Below the pieces are notes generated by a model. It was not told the origin of the DNA. It did no database searches and saw only the letters and a program-made list of their open reading frames with translations. Source: Plantago major (Eukaryota > Streptophyta > Magnoliopsida > Lamiales > Plantaginaceae). Taken from it: a DNA stretch of 64,000 bases. The position numbers were made by a program, and so were the translations under genes. This document shows, piece by piece, positions 24,217 to 36,000 of this stretch (within the stretch, counting starts at the first letter, position 1; each line of letters starts with the position of its first letter). The stretch spans positions 97,111,352 to 97,175,351 of the forward strand of contig CM048841.1 in the NCBI GenBank assembly GCA_026545765.1, read 5' to 3'.

Positions 24217-25042
24217 TCAAGCAGCTTTCTTCGCCTTCTTCGCAGCAGGCGACTTGATACTCTTCGGCTGCTTCGGCTTAACCACCTTCTTCACACTCTT
24301 CTTCGGGGTCATCTTCTTCGGAGCAACCTCCTTCTTAGGCTTCTTCGCCTCAGGGGCCTTTCGCTTGGTACCAGCAATAGCAACAGGCTTCTTCACCTTT
24401 TCTGCAGGAGCAGAACCACCAGCAAGCTTGTAGGAAGCTTTGATCTTGATCAGCTTCCCTTTAGCAGCAGAGTTTTTCAACTGCAGCCCCAACATTTTCC
24501 TGAAATTCGCCGGTAACACAGCCTTGTGCTTCTCTTCCATGTACTTTGCGATCGCGTGAGGGCTCGATCCACCTCTCTCCTTCAACGCCACCAGTGCCTC
24601 CTTTATCATCTGATCAGTTCAAACACACAAAAACCTAATTTCAATTCCAATTCATTTCCCTAATCAACAGCATCAAAACCTAATTCAATTCAATTTCATT
24701 TCCATAATCAAAAAGTAAGCAAGCAAACACAGTCACAAACTAACAATCAAAATCTCGATTTCGAAATTTTGTGAATAAGATCATTAGAAAACTGAGAGCA
24801 TTTCGGTATTTAACGTCCAGTTCGGTGATATATTATAAAAACATGCTAACAATCATAGATTAAATTATTAAAATCTCGGTTTCGAAACTTTATAACTACT
24901 ACAAATAGTTAAAACTGAGACGTTTCGATATTTCTCGTACCTCGAAATAAGGAGGATGAGCGACGGTTTTGGTGGACTTGGACTGCTTCTTCGCCGGCTG
25001 CGCCGCCGCCTTAGGCTTCTGAACATCTCCGGTAACCACCAT
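24217..25042 (-). CDS. Linker histone H1 (small variant)
   Basis: Binds linker DNA and compacts nucleosome arrays. Two exons, 24,941-25,042 and 24,217-24,609, give 164 residues. The globular winged-helix (H15) domain runs from about residue 26 (KTVAHPPYFEMIKEALVALK) to about 95 (ending KASYKL), with SPHAIAKYMEEKH in the middle. The C-terminal tail is rich in Lys, Ala and Pro (KKPKKEVAPKK, PKSIKSPAAKKAKKAA). The short N-tail and total length resemble the small, stress-inducible plant H1 class rather than the ~270-residue main variants; that subclass call is inference. The intron falls inside the globular domain, as in other plant H1 genes. Confidence 0.93.
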
Positions 25043-25140
25043 GATAAATTGATGCTAGAAAATTCTTTGAGTTTAAGAGAATATTATGAACTGAAATTGA
25101 TATCAGTGCTCTGTGAAATTCTGCAAAATGTATAATCCTG

Positions 25141-25148
25141 TTTATATA
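25141..25148 (-). promoter_or_regulatory. TATA box of histone H1
   Basis: The minus strand reads TATATAAA about 100 bases upstream of the ATG at 25,042. Confidence 0.65.
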
Positions 25149-26850
25149 GTGATCAGAAGATACGGTGATGTAAGCTGATTGGTGGGATAGAAATGAAACG
25201 GATTGAGTGAATTTTGTTCTTGACCGATCGATGTTGGCAACGTGGAAGGATCTGGTACGTTGATGAGTGATTGAATTGGATCGATAAGTTGCCAATCTTA
25301 TCCGAGAAGAAATTATACTGGGTGTTTTGCGTGTTGGATAAACTTGCCCCTAGTATTTGTGAAAGAGTGTGTTTTCTTGATTAATTAAGTACTAATTTTG
25401 TTAATTGTTTTATGTGACTTGGGGCTGAATTTTTTTGTGGGGGGTGAGAAAGGGAAACTTCTTGGTGTAATGTGAGTTGAATGAAGTGGGATTGTGACAT
25501 GGTTAGAGTTAGAATATGTCGGACTTAACGGATTAGCGAATGTACGTATTAAACCGTTGTTTGATTTTTTTATTTTTTTTTTATATTGGATGAGTATAGT
25601 ATAGTGATTGTTTCTTAGTTTGAAAAGAATTGTTGGCGATCGGTAATTAATGTAAAACATAGTTAATCAATTTCAACACAGTTGATTTCCTCTGTGATGT
25701 TACGTCTTGCTCTGGCACTAAGTTAGTTAGCAACCTTCTTGGCATCAATCAAGCTATCTAGGTAACAAAACGATCTCAAACAAAATATGAAATTAACTAT
25801 GTGCGAACAAATTGCAAAAATTCAATGAGGATTTGACAAGTTTATCTGCAGGTGGTGATCAGATAAAGTAAATTGACTTAAGCGGAATAACTTGCGTCGA
25901 GGTTAGATTCTTTGAAGTGTTAACTATGCAGTTGGGCTATCACGTTGGATTTTTTTTAATTGTTGACTATGCACTTCGGACTATCATGTTGAAATCATAG
26001 AACTGTTGACTATGCATTTGAGACTTCACGTGCTTTACAGATACTATGTTCATGACATGCATAGCGCTGCCCACTTAAATATCTTTTTTGTAACGAGAGA
26101 AACCTAATTTAAGTGGATTGTACACTAATATATGCAAAGTGCAAACTTAAGTTATTTGAAGACTACATGCATTGAAGGTTTTCCTGTTCAAATACGTCAG
26201 TATTAATAAGGTGGCGCAAATCAGTATTTACTTAATTTAGTGAATACCATTAGAGTGTTACATTCAACACCAGAAAAATGGAAAAGGAAAATATCTTCAA
26301 CTCCACATTTCCAAGTTAGATTTTTTACAATAAGATATGTATCGACTTATTATACAGTAGTCAACCACTTTATACAGCTTTAAATATCTGGCCTAACAAA
26401 TTACAATCACTACCATTGGTAGCCAAATTCATTAAAGTGATCGCCTCGATCGCCGATCCGTCATCCAGCCAGTTTATTAATAATAACACTTTACGAATAT
26501 GCAAATAATGGTCTACTCGAACAAGTTAGAGTCGGGTCTTCTTTTCGCACTATTACAAATATGCGAATAATTGTCCAAAACGGATCCAATTGTCAACTGA
26601 ATCTGTATCGAAAATAGGACCGGGCACATCTTGCTATGATTGAGTAAATTTTGAATTAATAATGGAGTGGAAGTATAATTTTATCCGGTTGTACTAATTT
26701 GACAATTGTCAAAAGGGTCAAACCGAACGGACCGAGTAGACATACCCGGTTAGGTTAGCCCGACAGGCGGCCAAAATCCTCGCACTCATATCAGGACCCG
26801 ACAAAGCGAGTCAACATCTCATCTGCTTCCTGTCAAACGACGTCGTTTCA
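25149..26850. other. Intergenic DNA between H1 and the BPC region
   Basis: H1 promoter, then AT-rich spacer. Around 25,925-26,030 the phrase ttgactatgca recurs three times at roughly 60-bp spacing. No gene is supported. Confidence 0.5.
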
Positions 26851-26857
26851 TCGACCT

Positions 26858-27075
26858 AAATCCTCTCGTCTCGGTCCATATTCCCCATTTTCACCAGCAC
26901 ACTCTCTCTGCAACTCTTCTTCTCCAGACAATCACCACACTCGCATAGACCATCGTCAATCTCTCCTCTCTCCCACAACAGCAAACCAAAAGGGAGAGGG
27001 AGGGAGAGAGATACACACAGATTGATTGATTGATTCATCGTTGCATTTCATACGCATCGGATCTTTCTCGTCGGT
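26858..27075 (+). other. Probable leader exon, perhaps of the BPC gene
   Basis: A CT-rich stretch (ctctcgtctcgg, cactctctctgc) followed by ggagagggagggagag and a possible GT donor near 27,074 looks like a plant 5' UTR with a long leader intron. The next plus-strand gene is the BPC gene at 29,465; BPC genes often have long leader introns. The link is inference. Confidence 0.4.
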
Positions 27076-28095
27076 GAGGTTTAAGATCACTCGTGTGAAG
27101 GTTTATTGATTTGATCTGTGTATGTGTTCGATTGCTTGTTTTCTGTTTCAATTCCGTCGATTTTGACCAAGGGGGTTTCGAAAGTTCCGATCTTTCGTTA
27201 GCTGTGTCTGATCTGTGTGCTTTCAGCTCGTGGTTGTGTTTGTTGTAGATGGGAGAAGGTTTTGTAGTGGCATTGAGTTAGGTTTGTGTGCGGGTTGGTG
27301 TGAACAGTCGACCTGAGCTGAAATGCTGAATTTGAAAAAGGATTTTGGGGTTTTGACTGGATTGGTGTCGAATTAAGTTGATACGGCGCGTGTGTTTTTC
27401 GAGTTGAAGTCGTAGCTAGTTTGCTTCACTGTTGAATATCCTTCAGACGGTTAGGGTTAGACCTGCCTTGTCTGGATAGAACACAATGATTTTCTAGTAT
27501 TTGTGGTGCGATGACTTGTAGCAATTGTAGTAAGTTTTTTTTTTCTTCGGATTTTGTTACGTTTTTCTTGAAGTTGCGTTTTCACCTTTCCGTACAAGTA
27601 GCCTAGTATGGTATTATGGTATTGTACTTGGACCGGTCTATGCGACTTCATAGAAAATTCCATGGGAGCTCTGTAGTGAATATTCAGAAGGAAATTATGC
27701 CTGTCATATTAGTAATCACTAGCAGAATGCTCGATGAAGTTCAATAGTTTCTTCTCATTCAGTAATCAGTATTGTGAATTCTGATCCAAGGATTTTTCTT
27801 ATTTATCCTCAGTTAGGTATGACATGAGAATGCAGAGCTGACATCTTACTTTCGAAGGTAACATGCTTATGATACCTTGGGGCCTATAGATGGACTTTTG
27901 TTCTCTTTAAGTTCTGTATCATCTGAATTTATATTTGATTCAGAAGAAACAGGTCCAAATTCCAAAAAGAAATGTTGTGTTAACGTGGCATGCTTGAACC
28001 ATAAGCACCATCATGTAGAGAATGGGAGATAATTAGTACAAATAAGATGCATATATCCAGGAAAACGATAACAAAATTGTATGTCTTTCAAAAAA

Positions 28096-28755
28096 CTACG
28101 AGAATATAAAAACAGCAACAAGACCAATTGTAAACCCGTTATAAACATGCTGTGCCGTGCTTAACTTAACTTGAGCTGGTAATTGTGCTTTGGATGATTT
28201 AGGTGCTTGGTTCTTCTTGTGCCTTTCTATTATAGCTAACTTTCCTGCTTCGATTTCTGCAGGATTAGCCTCTTGGAGATGGGACTCTAGATATTCCTTG
28301 TGAGATGGCAATCTAGTTTATATTGTTTATAGCCATGGTAAGTTGCTCTTGAAATTACTAATGGGTGTTTGTAGTTGTTGGCGATAGTTTACTTACTGCA
28401 CCTTTGATGTTAAAGTATTTCAACTGTTAAAATGAGAAAGAGCGGTATAATGTCTGGGGTCAGTCTCAAAATGTTGCAATTTTATATAGCCAAGAGAAAT
28501 GTAACATGAAGACTTTCTCCTGCATCCAAAACCTGAGAACTTGAAAGGTTTAAAAGAGCATATAGTAAAACTGCTGATTGATGCCTTACGATATTCACCG
28601 GAACCCTGGGGAAGCATTACTAGTTTGTGCATATTAATACGACTGGATGCGATATATTCCTCGGTTCTGGTGAGTGGTGAATTACTCTATAGATGGAAAT
28701 TGTATGTACAGAGCTTGAAGATTAACCTGTTACTCTCCTCACTGTCTGCGGACAT
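28096..28755 (-). CDS. Small tail-anchored-type protein, 81 residues, unknown function
   Basis: Not recognised. Two exons join in phase: 28,727-28,755 encodes MSADSEESN plus two bases, ending at an AACAG|GTTAAT donor, and 28,096-28,312 begins after an ACTAG acceptor and encodes LPSHKEYLESHLQEANPAEI onwards. The protein has an acidic start, a charged helical middle (EIEAGKLAIIERHKKN) and a single C-terminal hydrophobic segment (YNGFTIGLVAVFIFS) ending at the stop, typical of a tail-anchored or small single-pass membrane protein. It lies on the opposite strand between the probable BPC leader and the BPC coding exon. The coding look of exon 2 and the clean splice support a real gene. No function is claimed. 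Confidence 0.6.
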
Positions 28756-29027
28756 TTACTCGAGAAAATAGAAAAGTTATCCTCACCGTTACTGGAACTA
28801 ATTACAGAGAAGATTGTAGTATGGGTGAATAGGTGATGAAGATGTTAAGATGGAGGCAGTGGATTTGGTTGTGATGGTGAACTGTTAGGGTTTAAAAACT
28901 TGGGCCTAGCTTTGAACTAACTCTAAGCCCACTTAAATCGGGTTACTAAAATTAGTAGAGTTCATTTATGAGTTAAAATTAAGATAAACAGTTTAAATTT
29001 ACTCATTAAAAATTATAAAAAATATTA

Positions 29028-29249
29028 CTCTGTCCTGTTTTATTGTATGATGTTTCGGTGTTTGGATTCTTGAGTGATTACATGAAGTTCTGAGAGTTTA
29101 CCACCATTTTTTCCACCTCTGCCCCTACAGCCAGATCTCTTGATTGCTTCTGATTAATTAAAAGCTTTTCTGTGGGTATTTTTGGATGGAAATATTGCCC
29201 TTAAATTTGTGCAGAACCTCTAAATATAATATAGAAGTATGGGAGGGAG
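29028..29249. mobile_element. Probable Stowaway/mariner-like MITE upstream of BPC
   Basis: The left end is CTCTGTCCTGTTTTATTG and the right reverse complement is CTCCCTCCCATACTTCTA, with TA on both sides. The inverted repeat is imperfect and short. Confidence 0.5.
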
Positions 29250-29464
29250 TATAGAACTGTTCATATTATGTACTATTTGATTAGTAACACGAATAGGATA
29301 AAGAACGACGTAGTATTAAAAGTACGAATTGGTGTATTTGTATTAGATGTTCGCATCGGAAGTACTATGAATTACTTAACTCTGGTCTTACTAAAACATC
29401 CTTTTTTATTATCTATTATTCATTATACTCTCCATTCCAATTGAAGGATCACAATCATGCGACG

Positions 29465-30454
29465 ATGAAGACCTTTATGGCCATGATTGCCGAGAGAGAT
29501 GCTGCTATTCGAGAAAGGAACATGGCACTGGAGGAGAGGAAGAGAGCTTTTGCAGAGCGAGATCTTGCAATGCTGCACCGAGATGCTGCAATATCAGAGC
29601 GTAATGCTGCCATTCAAGAGCGAGACGATGCTATTGCTGCCTTGCGATATCGAGAAAATTCAATGAATGACAGTATCACTATCCCTGATTCACTCGAAAA
29701 TGAATTAGCAAATGACACGAAAAACATTCAATACTCACAGCAAATGCGTATGACTGAAGCCTCATATGCCCCGAGAGGAGGTAATGATCTTAATATCACT
29801 GAAGCTACATATGGCCAAAGAGGAGGTAACGATCTAAATATCACTGAAGCTACATATGGCCAAAGAGGTAATGATCTGAATATTACTGAAGCTACGTATG
29901 GCCAAAGGGGAGGTAACGATCTAAATATCAGAGAAGCTTCTCAGCCTACCAAGCCAAGGAGAGGTAGGCAGCCAAAAGAGGGGAAGTCGACAAAGTCAAC
30001 GAAATCTCCAAGAAATGGGAAAAGAGCAGCTGAGGGACTGAGTAAGCCTGTGAATTCTAATGGTTGGATCACTGAGCGGAATTCTGAAAGCGACGAGGAT
30101 GATCCCGAAAAGCAGGGTTCCTGGAAAGATAATTTGGGTTTAAACCAAATTAATTTCGATGACTCTGCTATGCCTGTGCCAGTCTGCACTTGCACGGGCT
30201 CACCGCAGCCCTGCTACAGATGGGGTAATGGCGGTTGGCAATCAGCTTGCTGCACGACCACAATCTCAATGTACCCACTGCCACAGATGGCAAATAAACG
30301 CTACTCTCGAATTGGTGGAAGAAAGATGAGTGGGAGCGCTTTTGGCAAGTTGCTCAACCGACTCGCAGCAGAAGGGCATGACTTCTCCAATCCCCTTGAT
30401 CTAAAGGATCACTGGGCCAAACATGGTACGAATCGGTATAGCACTCTAAAATAG
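29465..30454 (+). CDS. BBR/BPC (BASIC PENTACYSTEINE) GAGA-binding transcription factor
   Basis: A nuclear factor that binds GA-repeat DNA and recruits Polycomb complexes. From the ATG at 29,465 the frame gives 329 residues. The N-terminus has a repeated ERDxAI coiled-coil pattern ([23 protein letters not shown]), typical of group II BPCs (BPC4/BPC6). A basic segment ([12 protein letters not shown]) is a likely NLS. The C-terminal DNA-binding domain has the diagnostic cysteines in [18 protein letters not shown] and SACCTTT, then [20 protein letters not shown] and [10 protein letters not shown]. Two things are odd: a 15-residue repeat in the linker, and a shorter N-terminus than group II relatives, which could mean an upstream coding exon I cannot identify (the frame is open upstream to 29,441, with a possible AG at 29,446). 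Confidence 0.92.
   Translation: MKTFMAMIAERDAAIRERNMALEERKRAFAERDLAMLHRDAAISERNAAIQERDDAIAALRYRENSMNDSITIPDSLENELANDTKNIQYSQQMRMTEASYAPRGGNDLNITEATYGQRGGNDLNITEATYGQRGNDLNITEATYGQRGGNDLNIREASQPTKPRRGRQPKEGKSTKSTKSPRNGKRAAEGLSKPVNSNGWITERNSESDEDDPEKQGSWKDNLGLNQINFDDSAMPVPVCTCTGSPQPCYRWGNGGWQSACCTTTISMYPLPQMANKRYSRIGGRKMSGSAFGKLLNRLAAEGHDFSNPLDLKDHWAKHGTNRYSTLK
29777..29943 (+). repeat. 45-bp coding minisatellite in BPC
   Basis: Nearly four in-frame units of [15 protein letters not shown]. The third unit has lost one Gly codon and the fourth degenerates to [13 protein letters not shown]. The DNA units are almost identical, so the expansion is recent. Confidence 0.9.
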
Positions 30455-31434
30455 CTGTTAATCATCTCAGACATAATTCGAGTCCACGGAGGTCATACTG
30501 CTGCTATTCGTAGATGATTTCAGCTCTGATGCCCCTTTCTCTTTGTTGTAGTTGCTGCATTTAAATTTACTCTGCTGATTGGATTCTTATTCGCTTGTAT
30601 ACAGTTCTAAAAACACCGGATTCACAAATGTATAATTCCGAATTGTGTACCATTTGCTGTTTTAAGGAGACAAATATTTTTGAACGACTAGTAGTATTAC
30701 AGGCGTTTAGTGTAATATGAATGGTCTATTGCTCGCAATACGTTTTAGATGAAGCTGTTTGGAGTATTTGAACAGTTTTTGATTGTGTTATGTGATCTTC
30801 ATCGATGCTTTATTTCCTTTAGGACATCCAGATGAAAGCTTGAAAAAAATCAACTCGAAACAAACATTTGAGTAGAGCTTATGAGCAAAATTCAACCACA
30901 ACGGTGTACTTTTTCGACAATATGACCGTTCAAACTTGCAAATGGAGAACATATCACAGGCACCTGGCTTGAGCCTGGGGTCTAACAGTACCAAAGAATA
31001 GAGTCTATAGAGCATTGCGGATCGAATGAGTCTGCAAAACCAAGTTAACGATTGCAAGCTTGGAAGATAACTGATGCTAAAAAGTTCACATATATAATGA
31101 ATTGGAAGCAAATACTATACATATATTTCCACAGAATATATATATATATACATGGACCATGGAATGGAGACATATACATGAAGCTAAACAAGTATTGTGC
31201 TTCCGATCTGGAGAAAACAGAGAAATAAAAGTATTCAAGGAAAAGCAAAACATTGAAGGTAATTTTCAGACTTTCGGTATACGCTCAGAACCAAGTATAG
31301 AATGGAATGGAAGTGTTACGGGGTGTGAAAAGGCTTCCGGCATTTCAAAAGACAACTAACTCACCATGTAGACTGTGATCATGGTTGCCAACACGAAACC
31401 GCTTCTGGTAAACCAACCTTCACATCTCTTGATT
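30455..31434. other. 3' flank of BPC and unassigned DNA
   Basis: The BPC 3' UTR lies at the left. A tatatata run sits at 31,139-31,150. On the minus strand around 31,363-31,440 there is a possible coding scrap (GWFTRSGFVLATMITVYM) ending at a good GTGAGT donor; see the next entry. Confidence 0.4.
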
Positions 31435-31578
31435 CTACCTAACATGACCTTCCCAAGGAGAGAGATCAGTACCCAGTATCATTCCAAACAGCATAAAACG
31501 AGAAGCAGATTCAACCCAGCATAGATATTTCTGCCAAGTATGATTTGCCTCGTGCTTATATTGCCGACTCGGCCTCAT
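31435..31578 (-). CDS. Possible small membrane-type ORF or exon, unassigned
   Basis: A 47-codon minus-strand frame starts MRPSRQYKHEANHTWQKYL and contains CWVESASRFMLFGMILG. In another frame just downstream, 31,363-31,437 encodes RCEGWFTRSGFVLATMITVY before a GTGAGT donor. The composition looks coding and membrane-like, but I cannot connect the pieces or recognise a family. It could be exons of one small gene, a decayed gene, or chance. Confidence 0.25.
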   Translation of the reverse strand: MRPSRQYKHEANHTWQKYLCWVESASRFMLFGMILGTDLSPWEGHVR

Positions 31579-32175
31579 TTATACCATTACCCATACACTG
31601 ACTGAATAGACCAAAGATGAACCTTGATGAACAATATCAGATCCTAGGGTATTTCACTCCAAAATGTACTTTAACTAGATTCACATTTTTTTTGCATGGA
31701 ATTGTTACCGGAAATGCATGCATCAGTAGATTCCCACGGTATATATTACTATTATGTTCCAAAGATGACTCAATAATGCTATGCAGTTTAAGGAGGATCC
31801 CATTGGAAATAATTTTATAGTTTCCATTTGTCACAGCATCTGAATCATAAAATGACTCTCTATAGCTTAATGAACTGCTACAACAACTAGTGCATTCTTG
31901 GGAAATCTCTGACAAATAGAGTAATTGACGCATGTCTATTTGACCATTCAGGAAAGAGGGATTTGGAGAAAATGGGCTTGTTGAGAATTGTCAAGATTGA
32001 AGAAAGGAAATCAAAAACCCTTGAGAAGGAAGAAGAAGAATATAAGGTTGATTACAAGAAGAATGAGGTTAATTATTGTTAAATTTGTGTTGTATGGATG
32101 TTTAAAAGTCATATTTATCACTTTTAACCCTGCTCAGCGCGTGTTTTACACGACTACTAACGGAGCAATTAACAC

Positions 32176-32792
32176 TAGGGTTGTATATTAAAAAAATCCG
32201 CCCGCCACATGACCGCAACCGCCGGTTAATTTTTTTACCAAAACCAGCCATGGTTTGAAAAGATGTTAACCCGCCACTAGCGGGTGGGTGGCGGTTTTAG
32301 GAATGTAGACCCGCCCTCCCCGCCCGCTAATAATATATTTATTATTGGTATTACTAATATAATGCAAATAAGTAATAACATTAGATTTATATTACATATA
32401 GTTACTAGTTCTTACTATCACATCCTCATATCTCAATGTGTACATTAGATTTATATTACATATAGTTACTAGTTCTTACTACAACAAACATGACTTTTCA
32501 TAGTTTTTGTCTTGCATCTTACTTGAAATGTATAAATGACTTGTTGTCTCCTATATACATGAACCATTGAGAATGATTATATTATTGATTTCACTTTGCA
32601 ATTTTCTTTCCCTACGTGTACGTGTGAGAACCGCCAAACCGCCTGTCACCCACCCGCCTTAAGTGTCACCCGAACCGCCACGGTTTGACAAAATACACAC
32701 CCGCCATGGTTTAGTATTAGTGCTACCCACATATGGCGGGTCAGTTAGACTTTTGGTAAAAAATCACTCGTACTCACCCGCGTACACCCCTA
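32176..32792. mobile_element. Non-autonomous hAT element, 617 bp, with 8-bp target duplication
   Basis: The element is flanked by the identical 8-mer attaacac at 32,168-32,175 and 32,793-32,800. The ends are inverted: TAGGGTTGTA on the left and, reverse-complemented, TAGGGGTGTA on the right. Subterminal regions are rich in ccgcc/ggcgg, typical of plant hAT derivatives. Inside, a 38-bp direct repeat occurs at about 32,381-32,418 and 32,445-32,482. There is no transposase frame. Confidence 0.88.
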
Positions 32793-32927
32793 ATTAACAC
32801 CGTCAAAGTTTGATGTTACTGCGAAATTTTTTGAAAGGTTTTGGTGTCAAATGAAGAAAAAAAAAGTTTTAGTGTAATTTCAAGACGTTAATTATTTAGT
32901 ACCGGTTATAAATTTCTACTTCGGGGA

Positions 32928-32935
32928 TATATATA
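32928..32935 (+). promoter_or_regulatory. TATA-like box of the coiled-coil gene
   Basis: TATATATA about 70 bases upstream of the ATG at 33,005, just outside the hAT element. Confidence 0.5.
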
Positions 32936-33004
32936 CTTCACAAACCAGCTCAAACAGCTTCAGAATTTTTCAATTCTCATTGCTCAGGTAGCTCAATAGT
33001 ATCC

Positions 33005-36000
33005 ATGGGCGCTTCAGAATCATCTCTTGCAATCTCCCAGGTAAACCCAAACCCTTGATTGTAAAATCACTGCGTTTTGGATTCATAAAAATGAATTCTT
33101 TGTCGCATAGTTTCAGTAATTGATCCCAATCATGTCGATTTTGTTGTTAATTTTCGAGCAGAATCCAAACGATGAGATTACTACAGTTTCCGAGCGCACA
33201 CAGGGAGGTTTGGACCCCATTCTCGAGAGGCTCCAATCCCTCAAAATTGTGAGCTTTAAATCATTCTATTGTAATTCTTATTTTAAAGCTGTTTTTTTTA
33301 TCAGTATATCCATGAATTTGTGTTGTTATTAGTCTTGTTTGTGGATTGAGCATTTATGATTCTATTGTTGTTCCTATCTTAATCTGATTTGTTATCAGTT
33401 TGACAATGAATTTGTGGTGGTGTTGTTCTTGTTTGTTGATTGTGCATTTATTATTATCTGGTTTGTGGGAGAGAGAACAGGTAAAGCCAATACTGACCAC
33501 GGCTCCGGGAGAGAGTAGCATTACGGATATCTTGATCAGGAAACAGTCTTCTTCTTTGGATTCTGGTAGTGATCCTTTTTCAAGTTTCGTATGCGCATTT
33601 TCTCTGGCTTCATTCTTATTGTGGGGATTACTGTTACACACTTACGCATAATGGTTTGTGTTACTTTGCCAAGTGAATTTAATTTCATGCCTAGGGGCAT
33701 GGGCTACATTTTTCCTTACACAAAGGCAGTTGTAGATATGTAGTATGGTGGTACCTTGGTAGTATAAGGTTTCAGTAGAGTTCTCCGAGTTGGTCGTTTT
33801 TTTTATGAATTCAAGAGGTAGGTATTTGGATAGTAGTTCATCACTTAAACCTTTGATCTTGAAGTGTAAGAGAGTTCTAGTTGTCCCTGATGCTTAGGAG
33901 AAATCTCACTTATACGGACCACGAGGTGTTTATTAGTACTAGATTGCATGGTACTGTTCTACATTCAAGATAAAATGTATGGCAGGCTCTAAATTCAAGA
34001 TGAAATGTATGGTAGGCATGTAGTTGGACAACGTTTAGAGCATATGAAAAGCTTCAGTTCATTCTGGGTGGTGCTGAATTTATTGTCACCTTGATCATAC
34101 CTTCACTGAGAGCATTTTGCAACACTTGCCTTTCCAATAGGCCGGTCAGAATTTGGATACCACCACCTTGATTATACCTTCTCATAGTATGTGTAATTCT
34201 GATGATCAAATGCCGAAGCTTCTTTCAGCTGGCATGTTCATGTCCAACAACTGTATAGAGTTTGACATGAATAAACTTTTTGTTCATGTTGATTATGGAT
34301 AATTTTTAGTTGAAAATCTTTAGATGCTTATTGAATTTGGCACAACTTTTGGTTGTCCTATTAAAAGAAAGAAGCTGGAGCTTCCTAGGATTTCTTTCTC
34401 TCTGTGACCAGTGACCACACACACACACACACCAATTTCTTCCAAGCGCAGCTCACAGTTGGAACGCTACAATATGGTGTCTAAGCAACAAGGTCTCATT
34501 ATTTTTGTCATTCACATACTTCATCTTGCAAATATTATGTCAATGAAGTTGTTATCAAAGTAATGGTCTGACTTGCAGCTGTTATGCAAGTGTACGTGCA
34601 ATATTATAAGTACTAAAAATGAACAAATCGGAGTGACATCTGTTTCTCTCGCTGGCTTTAAAAAAAATTTCTTTGGACTGCCATAAATTGTTTCCTGATA
34701 TACATGCTTGCTATATTTCTCTTGTTTAATACTATGGTTAATTGCCGTTCTTTATATTTTTTCCGTTTGCATTAGGCACTGTAAATCCTAATGTGCTTCT
34801 GGAGCTTTTCTCGATGTACCGGGACTGGCAGGAGGAGAAGGCCCAAAAGATTAGTAAAAGACAGGTTGGCCTCTTCACCATTGAGTATCCGATCAACTCT
34901 ATACATTAGTTGACCAAGAATGAAAGTTATTACATACCTTAGCTAGCACATGCTCTTAATGTCTTATGAATATATCTTGCTCTATTCTTTCCCATAAAAT
35001 CTGCTTAAATAATTTATGCATAATACCGTCAACATTTTCTTGCTGTGCACGGAAAAGAATCATATCTGAAAACGCAGGCATAATCAATAGTTCAATAACA
35101 ACGTGGTATGTATGACTTTATGATCTTTCAAGTTGTGTGATTCTGACCTTTAAACAGAATCTAATGCCATTACCAATTATTAGCACATAAAATTGGCATT
35201 TGTTATGTTACATTGAACCTGCGGTAAATATATTCGATATGCTCAACTCATTAAAACCAGTTCAGTAGTCATACTAACTTCTGATTACTCTCCTGGATGA
35301 AGCAGAAACTGTACAAATAAGTACAACCTCACCTCATGGATGACAATACAAGTCACAGTTTATGGTTATACTATGTGGTGTGTGCATCAGGTCGACTTTT
35401 ATGCAAGTTGTGCGTGTTCATTCAGGATTTGGTTGAAAACAAGAAAGCAATCACAAATAATGTGATCAGGGTATGGGACCCAGAATACAAGAGAACTCTT
35501 TTGGCCCATATTAACGCACAAAGCTAAGGATGTATCAAAATTATCTTTGTTATTAATTAAATCTATACCTAGTACATTTATTTATTTATTGTTATTAGTT
35601 TTTATTTTTTTGAAGAAATGTCCACTCACAAATATATCTAGCATATACTTATGATTGATCCATGAGTTCTATGTAACTTCGATTCTAGTTGCTTGCTATC
35701 CACGACAAGAGAGCTGGCTCAGTACCCACACAACTGCATATGTACTCTAATTTTGGCTATAGAAAATTCTTGCATCAGAGCTTGATTTTAGAATTGCATC
35801 CTGGAGCTGATTATTAAGAATTTTAGGTTTCAGTTCCTTCTACACAAATGGTTCAATCAAAAGATAAAATTGTTTAACGGACTCAAATTTCACGTGCAGG
35901 AAGAAATTGAAAACAAAATAGAAGTTGCAGACGCTTTGGCTGTCAAGCTTCTTCAACGTTTCAATTACTCAGTCTCATCAATGAAGACTACCTCAAATCA

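Noticed and set aside
28420..28632. 70-codon minus-strand frame between the two exons of the 81-residue protein
   Set aside because: It lies in the inferred intron, has no domain and would not join either exon in phase.
34395..34500. Possible exon near a cacacacacaca run in the coiled-coil gene
   Set aside because: Only a microsatellite in an intron; including it would break the frame that joins exons 3 and 4.
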